NCBI GenBank assembly: GCA_017475035.1
Contig: JAFVGK010000030.1
Location: 42,336 to 106,335, forward strand
From: Blautia sp.
GTDB lineage: Bacteria; Bacillota; Clostridia; Lachnospirales; Lachnospiraceae
Length of the DNA stretch: 64,000 nucleotides
Direction: 5' to 3'
The notes beneath the pieces were generated by a model that was not told the origin of the DNA, made no database searches, and saw only the letters and a list, made by a program, of their open reading frames with translations. This document shows, piece by piece, positions 8,500 to 16,764 of this stretch. Position 1 is the stretch's first letter. Each line of letters begins with the position of its first letter. The translations under genes were made by a program, and so were the position numbers.

Positions 8500-9237
8500 A
8501 TGTATGTATATGACTGCGGGACATTCCGTACTGCCTGCTGCGAACTCGGAGACTCTTTTGATCCGGGAACGGCAGAACAATATGATTATGTCATGTTAAG
8601 AATAAATGTCAGAGAACCGGAGAAGACACGGAACCTCATTCATCATGGCTTTTCTTTTCATGATCGTTATCTGAAAATGGAAATCAATATAGAGAAGACT
8701 TCTGAAGTGAGAGATTCTCTTGCAAAAAAAACGCCGCCATTCTTTCTTTCGGCTTCCCATGATTTTGAACCTGTTATGCTGGATATGGCGTGTCAGGCTT
8801 ATGCCTTTGATCGAAGATATCATCTTGGAGCCGGATATGACAATGATATGGCAAGAGAGATGATAAGGGCTCACTTAAGCAGGTATAAAGAGGAAGGCTG
8901 TCTGATTGTCAAAATCTATAACAATCAAAAAAACGAGCTTCTGGGATATACTGTTTTAAAGAAGAAGAGTGATTTTGTTGTTGAAAATGTAATGGGTCTG
9001 ACTCTGCCCGGAATCAAAGGCAAGGTTTCCGCCTTTGGTTTATATAATGGGATGCTGAATACGATTGCTGAGATGGTTGGAAAAAAGGGGATATATATGG
9101 GCTATGTTTCCTCTGAGAATATAACCTCGATCAATCTTCACAATGGTTTAGGAGCGCGGGTTTCCGGAATAGAGGATGAATATATCTATCGAAGAAATGA
9201 AATGATTCCGGCGGCACAAGGCCGTGAAAAAGTTTAA
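8500..9237 (+). CDS. GNAT-type N-acyltransferase, WecD/RffC-like
   Basis: A 245-residue soluble protein. The pattern FSFHDRYLKMEI followed by AYAFDRRYHLGAGYDNDMAREMIRAHL resembles the sugar N-acetyltransferase WecD/RffC group of the GNAT fold. The C-terminal half has the GNAT beta-bulge region (LLGYTVLKKKSDFVVENVMG) and a terminal VSSENITSINLHNGLGARV segment, where GNATs often carry an asparagine-rich motif. The gene begins nine bases after the ligase fusion and is almost certainly in the same operon. It may acylate an amino group on a sugar or on the carrier-bound acyl group; the substrate is unknown. Confidence 0.55.
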   Translation: MYVYDCGTFRTACCELGDSFDPGTAEQYDYVMLRINVREPEKTRNLIHHGFSFHDRYLKMEINIEKTSEVRDSLAKKTPPFFLSASHDFEPVMLDMACQAYAFDRRYHLGAGYDNDMAREMIRAHLSRYKEEGCLIVKIYNNQKNELLGYTVLKKKSDFVVENVMGLTLPGIKGKVSAFGLYNGMLNTIAEMVGKKGIYMGYVSSENITSINLHNGLGARVSGIEDEYIYRRNEMIPAAQGREKV

Positions 9238-9240
9238 ATA

Positions 9241-9269
9241 TTGAATTTGTTACGGAAATATGATATAAC
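9241..9269 (+). promoter_or_regulatory. Candidate promoter for the glycosyltransferase gene
   Basis: TTGAAT at 9241-9246, a 17-base spacer, and TATAAC at 9264-9269, with an AT-rich stretch after it. It lies 85 bases before the start at 9354 and directly after the end of the GNAT gene. Confidence 0.5.
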
Positions 9270-9353
9270 ATATATATCTTTATCTGGAGTGATACCATGT
9301 GCTTATTCTGTGAATAAAGCAGGTCAATGTAAAAATGAGTGAGGACAACGACT

Positions 9354-10268
9354 ATGTCGATGCTATCGGTTGTGCTGCCTTCCTATAATGAAGAAGCGAT
9401 GATTAAACGTACGGCGAAAGTGATGGCTTCTGTTTTGGAGCGGGAATGGATAGAGTATGAGCTGGTTTTCGTGGATGATGGCTCATCCGACTCTACGTGG
9501 GAAGAAATACGCCATGCGGCAAGGGATAATGCGAAAGTCCATGGAGTGCATTTTTCCAGGAATTTTGGAAAAGAGTCCGCTATTTTTGCCGGACTTGCTT
9601 CAGCCAAAGGGGATTGCGTTGCGGTTATGGACTGCGACCTTCAGCATCCTCCGCAGACAGTAGTTGAGATGTACCGGTTATGGGAACAGGGATATGAGGT
9701 GATAGAAGGAGTAAAGCGCAGTCGCGGAGATGAATCCCTCTTTCATAGGATGAGCGCGATTACGTTTTATCGATGGATGTCAATGGCGGCAAAGATGGAT
9801 ATGACACATGCGTCTGATTTTAAACTGCTGGATCGTAAAGTAGTGGATGTTCTGCTTGCTATGCCTGAGAAAAATGCCTTTTTCCGGGCTCTTTCCGGTT
9901 GGGTCGGATTCCGGACGATATCCGTGGAGTTTGATGTACAGGAAAGAGAGGCGGGAGTTTCGAAATGGACGACCAGATCTCTGATCCGGTATGGGGTTTC
10001 GAATATCGCAGGTTTTACAAGCCTGCCGCTTCACCTGATTTTGTGGATCGGTGGGTTTGCTCTTCTCGCGGCATTTATTCTTGGGCTGCAGACAATAGTG
10101 AGATATTGCATGGGAAAAGCTGTAGAAGGCTTCACAACAGTCATTCTTCTTATTCTTTTGATGGGAAGCCTGATCATGATCAGCCTTGGTGTAATCGGTT
10201 ATTATATTGCCAGGATTTATGAGGAAGTAAAAGGACGGCCAAGATATATTATTTCGGCAACGATATAA
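9354..10268 (+). CDS. Polyprenyl-phosphate glycosyltransferase, CsbB/GtrB-like (GT2)
   Basis: A 304-residue GT2 enzyme with the DPM1/GtrB layout: an N-terminal catalytic domain (LSVVLPSYNEEAMI, VFVDDGSSDSTW, MDCDLQHPP) and two C-terminal membrane helices (about 225-250 and 260-290) linked by a short cytoplasmic loop. Such enzymes make undecaprenyl-phosphate-sugar on the inner face. In Bacillus subtilis the relative CsbB works with YfhO to glycosylate lipoteichoic acid, and a YfhO-type gene lies 1.6 kb downstream. The start at ATG 9354 follows GAGGA with normal spacing; an in-frame GTG at 9339 overlaps the ribosome binding site. Confidence 0.85.
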   Translation: MSMLSVVLPSYNEEAMIKRTAKVMASVLEREWIEYELVFVDDGSSDSTWEEIRHAARDNAKVHGVHFSRNFGKESAIFAGLASAKGDCVAVMDCDLQHPPQTVVEMYRLWEQGYEVIEGVKRSRGDESLFHRMSAITFYRWMSMAAKMDMTHASDFKLLDRKVVDVLLAMPEKNAFFRALSGWVGFRTISVEFDVQEREAGVSKWTTRSLIRYGVSNIAGFTSLPLHLILWIGGFALLAAFILGLQTIVRYCMGKAVEGFTTVILLILLMGSLIMISLGVIGYYIARIYEEVKGRPRYIISATI

Positions 10269-10488
10269 TGATTCAGGCGACAAAAGGTCATGTAAAAATG
10301 TGCTCGCTCATTTTTACATGAGATTGGGTCGCCCACAGACATGAGGATACAGCCATTTTGCACTGTATACACTTGCTTTTTTACAGATCTTTCTGTGCAA
10401 AATGAGCGGATTCCGAGTGGCTGTAGAATCGCGAGAGCGGCTCCGCTGCTTAGCGATTCGCAGAATCAGACTTCTGTCGATGCAATCA
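10269..10488 (+). repeat. R3 MITE-like repeat, full-length copy d
   Basis: A 220-bp copy colinear with that at 3030-3247, including the same nested hairpins. TATAAT is found on both flanks (10264-10269 and 10489-10494). It begins right at the stop codon of the glycosyltransferase gene and occupies most of the gap to 10563. Confidence 0.8.
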
Positions 10489-10562
10489 TATAATAAGTCC
10501 GATCATCGATGCGCGGAGTATTTGAGCAGGTAAAGAATTAGTATCGTATCGTGAGGGAATAA

Positions 10563-11546
10563 ATGAAAAAAAAGTATTTGAATCTTTCTGCTTTTTGGCT
10601 GATCATAATGGTTTTATTGATTGCTGCTCCTGTATATGCTGACTCTCGAGCCTGTACGGTAAGATTGTGTTTTTCTGAGAATCAGGAAGTGTATCAGAAA
10701 ATAAAGGTTCCGCCGAATACAAGTGTTTGTCTTCCTGTTCCGGATCCTAAATCCTATGACTATTCAAAGAAAAATTTTATGGGATGGGATACCCAAAGAG
10801 GTAAATTCAGAAATGCTAAATATGTACCTGGAAAATCCGTACTGATAACAGGAAACATTACATTGTATGATGTTTCTTTTTCTGTTAAGGATGATGTGGC
10901 AGAGAAACCGGTTTCGGTACCTTCGAAATATAAAAAAGTCATCATTGTAGGCGATTCCCGGATGAAAGGGATCTATAACGGGGTGGTTCAGAGATATGGC
11001 AGGGATCCGCTGTCAAAAGTCCGTTTTCTCTATAAAACTGGACACGGGTTTTCCTGGTTTAATGATGTGATCGGCAGTTATAAATCCTTTAATCTACGTA
11101 GTAAATACAAGCCTGGTGCCGCTTCTGAATTATACAGGTATCTGAAAAAAGACAGCGGTAACGGAAAAAACAGGATTGCTGTTATCATCGCTTATGGCGT
11201 AGGTGATATTCATGGCGCGGAAAATTCGAAAGAGGTTTCCAGAGCTGTGAAACGTGTTGTGAAGATATTAAATGCATTGGCGGAAGATCTTAAGAAACAG
11301 AATGTAGATTTATATTATGCAAATATCGGACCTGGAAATGGAAGATTGTCAAAATATTTACAGGAAGCAGATATTATGAAGTATAACAAAGGGATCAATG
11401 GACAGTTAAACAATTATACGATCATACCCTTATGTCAAATGATGTATCAACATGGTTTTTTCTTTAACCAGCCGGCCGATGGGGTACATTATTCCGTGAA
11501 TACAAGTACTCGCATGTTTAATCTTCTGATGAACTGCTTACAGTAA
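10563..11546 (+). CDS. Secreted SGNH-hydrolase-like protein with an InlB-type repeat
   Basis: A 327-residue protein with a clear signal peptide (cleavage likely after VYA, residue 26). Residues about 31-106 resemble one Listeria-Bacteroides (InlB B-type) repeat, including FMGWDTQRGKF and ITGNITLYDV. From residue 124 an SGNH-type domain begins with KKVIIVGDSRM (Ser132 in the GDS motif) and ends with ADGVHYS (Asp306, His309), which supply a plausible catalytic triad. It would act outside the cell, perhaps removing or transferring an acyl group on a surface polymer. Its target is not known. It is the third SGNH-type protein of the locus. Confidence 0.65.
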   Translation: MKKKYLNLSAFWLIIMVLLIAAPVYADSRACTVRLCFSENQEVYQKIKVPPNTSVCLPVPDPKSYDYSKKNFMGWDTQRGKFRNAKYVPGKSVLITGNITLYDVSFSVKDDVAEKPVSVPSKYKKVIIVGDSRMKGIYNGVVQRYGRDPLSKVRFLYKTGHGFSWFNDVIGSYKSFNLRSKYKPGAASELYRYLKKDSGNGKNRIAVIIAYGVGDIHGAENSKEVSRAVKRVVKILNALAEDLKKQNVDLYYANIGPGNGRLSKYLQEADIMKYNKGINGQLNNYTIIPLCQMMYQHGFFFNQPADGVHYSVNTSTRMFNLLMNCLQ

Positions 11547-11746
11547 AAACTGTCGTTCCGGCAGCAGCTTCGGGACTGTCTCAGGTTGATCCATTTATCG
11601 AGGCGGCAATCCTTGGATACAGCGAAGATATCAAAATATCACAATCAATTTCAGACTTAGGTGCAATTGGATTCCTCCGGATAGTGGGAGCGCTTGGCGT
11701 GGAGCTTTCTGGAGGAATCGTTTTTCAGTCAGAAATTGTGTTTTTT
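11522..11746 (+). pseudogene. Possible remnant of a coding region, cut by an R3 element
   Basis: A frame without start codon is open through this stretch and reads like real protein (for example AAASGLSQVDPFIEAAILGY and IGFLRIVGALGVELSGGIV), but it has no start, no ribosome binding site and no recognised family. It runs straight into the R3 copy at 11748. The simplest reading is a gene fragment left by rearrangement. Together with the R3 copy it accounts for the 11547-11861 gap. Confidence 0.3.
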
Positions 11747-11747
11747 A

Positions 11748-11819
11748 TGATTCAGGCGGAAAAAAGTCATGTGACAATGAGCTCGCGCATTTTTGCATGG
11801 AATTGGATTTGCGGAATCA
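11748..11819 (+). repeat. R3 MITE-like repeat, short copy e
   Basis: A 72-bp diverged copy: TGATTCAGGCGGAAAAAAG at the left, GCGGAATCA at the right, with the TTTTTGCATG core between. No clear target duplication was found. Confidence 0.6.
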
Positions 11820-11861
11820 TACTATTTCAAAGAAACATCATACAAAGAGGGGATTTCAAAA

Positions 11862-14705
11862 ATGACTCATTTGCTGCGCATTCATCCGATAAAAAAAGAA
11901 AAAAAATATCTTTATGGTTTTTTTCTTCCTTTTACCATTCTTTTTTTGCTTTTGAGTTTGCTGCTCTTTCTTTATTATGCACATAACGGAATGAGTCTGA
12001 TTTTTGCAGGCGATGATTATACACAACATTATCGGGCTTTTGTTTATGCCGTTCAGTATTATAGAAGTATCATAAGAAATGTATTAATATCTCACTCATT
12101 TTCTTTAAAAACATTTAATTTTTCTCTTGGATTTGGGGCTGACATTCTGACAACTTTAAATTATTATGCAATCGGAGATCCCCTGGTCCTTCTCGCTGTC
12201 GTTGTACCGACGAAATATCTTCTTGGCGCTTATTATTTCCTTATTTTTTTCCGGCTTTATCTGTCCGGCATCTGCTTCTCCAGATTCTGTCTTTATGTGA
12301 ACCGGGAAGCAGGATATCATCCGGAAGCGGTGATTTGCGGGGCTTTCATATATATTTTCTGCGGGTATACATTTTTTGCGGGTTTGAAGCATCCGTTTTT
12401 TATGAATACATTGATCTATTTTCCATGGATGCTTCTGGGAACGGAAAAAATACTGCGGGAAAAGAGACCGTTATGCTTTATATTCAGTGTGTTTGTAAGT
12501 GCCTGCAGTAATTTTTATTTTTTCTATATGCTGGTCATTATTGTAGCAGCCTATGTGATCTGGCGTATGTTCACTTTACATTCCTTGAGGGAATGGAAAA
12601 AAATGCTGCAGACAATTATGCGTATGGCGGTTTTCGCCCTGATCGGGTTGATGATGAGCGCGGCTGTTCTGCTGCCGGTTGTGATACAATTTACAAGTGA
12701 ACAGAGAAATTCAAATTCGCTTTATATACCGTTATTATATGATCCTTCTTATTACAGACAATTATTCGACGGATTTGCCTCGTATGCTTATATCGGCCAT
12801 TGGACCTTATGGGGCTATGGCGGAATTGCTATTTTAGGATTGATTACTTTGTTTTATAAAAAGAAAAAACGAAATCTTAAAATTGCTTTTCTGGTTTTGA
12901 CCGCTCTGTTTTTTATTCCGTATATCGGCTCGGTTATGAACGGCTTTTCCTATCCCTGCAATCGATGGAATTGGGCCTATGGCATGCTTCTGGGGTATAT
13001 TTTCGTCTGCATGTGGCCTGATTTTTGCGCAATGAGAGGAAAACAGGTTCTGGTTTCTGCTTTGGCGTTATGCTGCTATATGCTGTTATGCATTGTGGCA
13101 GCCTCGTCGATCTCCTCGAATACATGTATACAGGTAATGATAGCCTTCGTGCTTTTGATTATTGCTTATTATATGAGCCAGAATCCTCAGGCAAAAAAGA
13201 AATGGCTGGCTGCAGCCCTGGTAGGCCTGGAGACATTGTGCGTGATTGTAAACGGATATTATTGCTATACGGTCCGCCAGAATAATTATGTGTCGGATTT
13301 TAAGACGATCGATTCCGTCGACCTGTTTGGTGTAAATGAAGGATCGGCAGTTAAAAAAGTAAGGGATAAATCATTTTATCGTTTTGGCGGTACTTCGATG
13401 GAGATTAATTGTGACCTTTCGAATAAGATTTCTTCGATCCAGTATTATTGGAGCCTGTCGAATCCTTATGTATCGCAGTTTCTGAAAGAAATATATAATC
13501 GTGACGCGCTTTTTTATTTTTATAAGGGCATTGATGACAGAACTTTTCCGATCGCCCTGTCCGGCGTAAAGTATTATGCAAGCAGGAACAAGAAGAAGGA
13601 TCAGGTGCCATACGGCTTTGAAAAAACAGAGACAAAATCAAAGAAAATCCAGGTATACGAGAATAGATATTTCCTGCCGCTGGGCTATACATATGATTCC
13701 GTTTTGTCTGAGGAGGCCTATCGTATACTCCGGCCGGAACAGAAGCAGGAAGCTCTTCTGGAATCCGTAGTGATTCATGATCCTGATGAAACGCCGGATT
13801 ATCCGGAGAAGGAATTGACGTTCGATTCACATGAGATTCCTTTTACTGTAAAGAACAAAAAGGTTTCCGTCGGTGACCATTGCTTTATTGTAACCAGGAA
13901 TAACACGTCGGTTGATCTATTATTTGACGGGATGGCTGACGCGGAAACATACCTGGTGATCAATAATCTGTCTTATGAAGGAAGCAACAAGCTGATGCTT
14001 TATCAGGATGATGACTATTATGATCCGGATGATGTATTTACAGATGAAGATTGGGAAGCCCTTTCTTCCCTGGAGCAGAATAAGATAAAAAACAGATTTG
14101 AAAACTGGACAGAAACGTCAAAACTGGTTTTTGATATAAAGAGCTATGATGCAGATGGGAATAAAACCGTTTCAAAAGATTTCGTTTATTATACGCCTAA
14201 ATATAAGCATTATAATAATCACACAGATTATCTGATCAATCTATGCTACAGTGAAAAAAAGAAGAATAAAATCAGGATTACTTTCCCTGAAATGGGGATT
14301 TACAGATATGATGATCTGAGAATAGTCTGTCAGAAAATGGGTGGCTATGAGCAAAATATAAACGAAAGAAAAACATATACTTTACAGAATATAAATCTGA
14401 ACGAGGACTCCGCAAATGCGACAAATCATGTCAGCGGCACGATTGAACTGCCGTCAGACAGAATTTTGCTGCTGGCCATTCCTTTTTCGAAAGGATGGAC
14501 GGCGTTTGTCGATGGGAAAAAAGAGCGTTTATACCGGGCAAATACAATGTTTATGGCACTCAACCTGCATGAAGGAGAGCACAGGATAGATTTGAGGTAT
14601 CAGACGCCCGGACTGATGCCGGGGTGCATGATTTCTCTGACAGGATTTTGCCTTATGATTCTTCTGGTTGTTTACAGAAAAAAACTGGCTTCAATTTTAG
14701 GTTAG
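11862..14705 (+). CDS. YfhO-family membrane protein, likely extracytoplasmic glycosyl transfer
   Basis: A 947-residue protein with a dozen or so hydrophobic segments in the first 500 residues (for example KYLYGFFLPFTILFLLLSLL), an early acidic motif FAGDDYTQHY, a long external region, and a C-terminal helix. The C-terminal passage RILLLAIPFSKGWTAFVDGK is characteristic of YfhO proteins. In B. subtilis and Listeria, YfhO-type proteins move a sugar from undecaprenyl phosphate to lipoteichoic acid, working with a CsbB-type enzyme like the one at 9354. The start ATG 11862 follows AGAGGGGAT; the frame is open upstream to 11793 but that part lies in R3-derived DNA. Confidence 0.8.
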   Translation: MTHLLRIHPIKKEKKYLYGFFLPFTILFLLLSLLLFLYYAHNGMSLIFAGDDYTQHYRAFVYAVQYYRSIIRNVLISHSFSLKTFNFSLGFGADILTTLNYYAIGDPLVLLAVVVPTKYLLGAYYFLIFFRLYLSGICFSRFCLYVNREAGYHPEAVICGAFIYIFCGYTFFAGLKHPFFMNTLIYFPWMLLGTEKILREKRPLCFIFSVFVSACSNFYFFYMLVIIVAAYVIWRMFTLHSLREWKKMLQTIMRMAVFALIGLMMSAAVLLPVVIQFTSEQRNSNSLYIPLLYDPSYYRQLFDGFASYAYIGHWTLWGYGGIAILGLITLFYKKKKRNLKIAFLVLTALFFIPYIGSVMNGFSYPCNRWNWAYGMLLGYIFVCMWPDFCAMRGKQVLVSALALCCYMLLCIVAASSISSNTCIQVMIAFVLLIIAYYMSQNPQAKKKWLAAALVGLETLCVIVNGYYCYTVRQNNYVSDFKTIDSVDLFGVNEGSAVKKVRDKSFYRFGGTSMEINCDLSNKISSIQYYWSLSNPYVSQFLKEIYNRDALFYFYKGIDDRTFPIALSGVKYYASRNKKKDQVPYGFEKTETKSKKIQVYENRYFLPLGYTYDSVLSEEAYRILRPEQKQEALLESVVIHDPDETPDYPEKELTFDSHEIPFTVKNKKVSVGDHCFIVTRNNTSVDLLFDGMADAETYLVINNLSYEGSNKLMLYQDDDYYDPDDVFTDEDWEALSSLEQNKIKNRFENWTETSKLVFDIKSYDADGNKTVSKDFVYYTPKYKHYNNHTDYLINLCYSEKKKNKIRITFPEMGIYRYDDLRIVCQKMGGYEQNINERKTYTLQNINLNEDSANATNHVSGTIELPSDRILLLAIPFSKGWTAFVDGKKERLYRANTMFMALNLHEGEHRIDLRYQTPGLMPGCMISLTGFCLMILLVVYRKKLASILG

Positions 14706-14858
14706 GAGCTGCGCCGGTATAGATCCTGCTTTGATTCGAGTCGGGTGCCGATCGGCATCCGGCCCTGTCAGGCACTGTATCCGGGTGGCTGACATGCGGG
14801 TTTTCCTCATGGCAGGAATTGATATCTGCATGGTTTTTTATTTGTGACGTAATACAAA

Positions 14859-15141
14859 TGATTGCATCGACAAAAGCCTGATTCTACGGATCGCTTCGCA
14901 GCGGAGCTGCTCTCGCCTCCCGGCTCGGTCGTTGCTAAACGCATCCTAAAGGACGCCTTCGGTGTGCCACTGGCATGCAGCAACCTACAGCCACTCAGAA
15001 TCCGCTCATTTTGAACAGAAGAATTTGCAAAAGCAAGTATGTATTAGTGCAAAATGGCTGCTTCCTCGTGTCTGTGGGCGACCCAATCTCATGCAAAAAT
15101 GAGCGAGCTCCTTTTTGCATGACCTTTTGTCGCCTGAATCA
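14859..15141 (-). repeat. R3 MITE-like repeat, longest copy f (in the 14706-15234 gap)
   Basis: A 283-bp copy in reverse orientation, with extra sequence of about 65 bp in the middle compared with the 218-220 bp copies. TACAAA is found on both flanks (14853-14858 and 15142-15147), a clean 6-bp target duplication. Of the rest of the gap, 14706-14858 holds a small GGTGCCGATCGGCATC hairpin but no gene, and 15142-15234 is an AT-rich leader. Confidence 0.8.
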
Positions 15142-15234
15142 TACAAATTACAGAGTTACGCATAAAATATGGTAGAATTAAAATATTAGTATTCTGTTTT
15201 TTTGATAGTTGTCATATTCCGGGAGTATTTCAGT

Positions 15235-16731
15235 ATGCTTTTTAATTCCTATGAGTTTTTATTATTTTTCCCGCTGGTGGCCTTTATATATTTTTTGCTG
15301 CCTGATCGAATCCGCTATTTATTTTTACTTGCGGTGAGTTATTTTTACTATATGTGCTGGAAAGCGGAATATGCCTTGTTGATGCTGCTTTCCACATTGA
15401 TAACATATATCAGCGGGTTGCTGCTGGATGCTTCTTTCTTAAATAAATGGCTTCCCCGGTCACGTAGATTATTTCGAAAATTTATCGTTTTTCTGAGCTT
15501 TTTGTCAAACCTTGGTATTTTGTTCTTTTTTAAATACTATGGTTTTTTTACGGAGATTATTACGGACCTGTGCGGCAGATTTCATATTACATTTCGGGCT
15601 CCTGTGCTGCAGCTTATCCTTCCGGTAGGTATTTCTTTCTATACTTTTCAGGCACTCAGCTACACGATGGATGTTTACAGAGGCGAAATATACGCGGAAA
15701 AGAATTTTTTCCGGTACGCTTTGTTTGTTTCCTTCTTCCCTCAGCTGGTAGCGGGACCGATCGAGCGATCCAAGAATCTTCTGAAGCAGCTTTCCAGGAA
15801 AGTACGTTTTGATTATGAGCGTATGGTAGAAGGTCTTTTATATATGATCTGGGGCTTCTTCATGAAATTGGTGGTTGCTGACAGAATTGCTGTGTTTGTA
15901 GACACGATCTATGGAAATCCCATGAAATATACCGGATGGTATCTGATCGTGGCTACTTTTCTTTTTAATTATCAGGCCTATTGTGATTTTGCCGGATATT
16001 CTACCATTGCGATAGGAGCTGCCAGGATTTTAGGTATTGACCTGATGGAAAATTTCAATGCCCCCTATCTTTCAAGATCCATTAAAGAATTCTGGACAAG
16101 GTGGCATATTTCATTGACATCATGGTTTCGTGATTACCTTTATTTCCCCTTAGGAGGAAGCAGAAAAGGGAAGCTGCGCAAATATGTAAATATCATGATC
16201 ATACTTCTGGCAAGCGGATTATGGCACGGAGCAAATATGACCTATGTGTGTTGGGGCTTGCTTTACGGACTTTATCAGGTTTTAGGGGAAGTTTTAAAGC
16301 CTGTGCGGGATTTTGTTGTGAAAATCCTGCATCTGAACCGGGAGTCGGCAGGTCACAGGCTTTTGCAGATCGGCATTACCTATTCCCTGGTCACTTCCTG
16401 CGTTCCGCTGTTCCGGGCCCAGAGTCTTTCAGACGCGGTATTTATATACAAATCCATGTTTTTGCCTGACAATCCCTGGGTTTTGTTTAATGGAAGCCTA
16501 TATGACTGCGGACTGGACCATAATAATTTTGTTCTTTTGATCATCTGCATAGCGATCATCATCTTCTTCGACTGCTGTAAGTACAATAAGATATCCATAC
16601 ATAAAGAAATTGCAAAACAGGATTTCTGGCTGAGGGGACTCGTGATCGGGCTGGCAGTTTTTGCTATTCTGTTATTTGGCGTCTGGGGTCCGGAAATTGA
16701 TAACACAGCGTTTATTTATTACCAGTTTTGA
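15235..16731 (+). CDS. Second MBOAT-family membrane O-acyltransferase (AlgI-like)
   Basis: A 498-residue polytopic protein of the MBOAT family. It has the classic start MLFNSYEFLLFFPLV of the AlgI group, FWTRWHISLTSWFRDYLYFPLGG (His291) and GLWHGANMTYVCWG (His331). Members of this group acetylate or otherwise acylate exopolysaccharides and teichoic acids together with an SGNH partner, and such a gene follows 33 bases later. ATG 15235 is chosen because GGGAG lies nine bases upstream and family proteins begin at this methionine; an earlier in-frame codon at 15202 is unlikely. It resembles the AlgI group more than the MBOAT at 3317 does. Confidence 0.9.
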   Translation: MLFNSYEFLLFFPLVAFIYFLLPDRIRYLFLLAVSYFYYMCWKAEYALLMLLSTLITYISGLLLDASFLNKWLPRSRRLFRKFIVFLSFLSNLGILFFFKYYGFFTEIITDLCGRFHITFRAPVLQLILPVGISFYTFQALSYTMDVYRGEIYAEKNFFRYALFVSFFPQLVAGPIERSKNLLKQLSRKVRFDYERMVEGLLYMIWGFFMKLVVADRIAVFVDTIYGNPMKYTGWYLIVATFLFNYQAYCDFAGYSTIAIGAARILGIDLMENFNAPYLSRSIKEFWTRWHISLTSWFRDYLYFPLGGSRKGKLRKYVNIMIILLASGLWHGANMTYVCWGLLYGLYQVLGEVLKPVRDFVVKILHLNRESAGHRLLQIGITYSLVTSCVPLFRAQSLSDAVFIYKSMFLPDNPWVLFNGSLYDCGLDHNNFVLLIICIAIIIFFDCCKYNKISIHKEIAKQDFWLRGLVIGLAVFAILLFGVWGPEIDNTAFIYYQF

Positions 16732-16732
16732 T

Positions 16733-16751
16733 CCTGCGCTTCCGGCGCAGG
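16733..16751 (+). other. Small GC hairpin between MBOAT and SGNH genes
   Basis: CCTGCGC and GCGCAGG form a perfect 7-bp stem with a 5-base loop directly after the MBOAT stop codon. There is no T-run, so it is more likely an mRNA processing or stability element than a terminator. Confidence 0.5.
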
Positions 16752-16764
16752 TAATGGGGAGATT

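Noticed and set aside
11684-11986. A separate 100-codon gene before the YfhO-type gene
   Set aside because: It passes through R3e and then runs out of frame over the start of the YfhO-type protein; no ribosome binding site.
3030-15141. R3 copies as insertion sequences
   Set aside because: The longest copy is 283 bp and none holds a transposase frame; they are non-autonomous at most.
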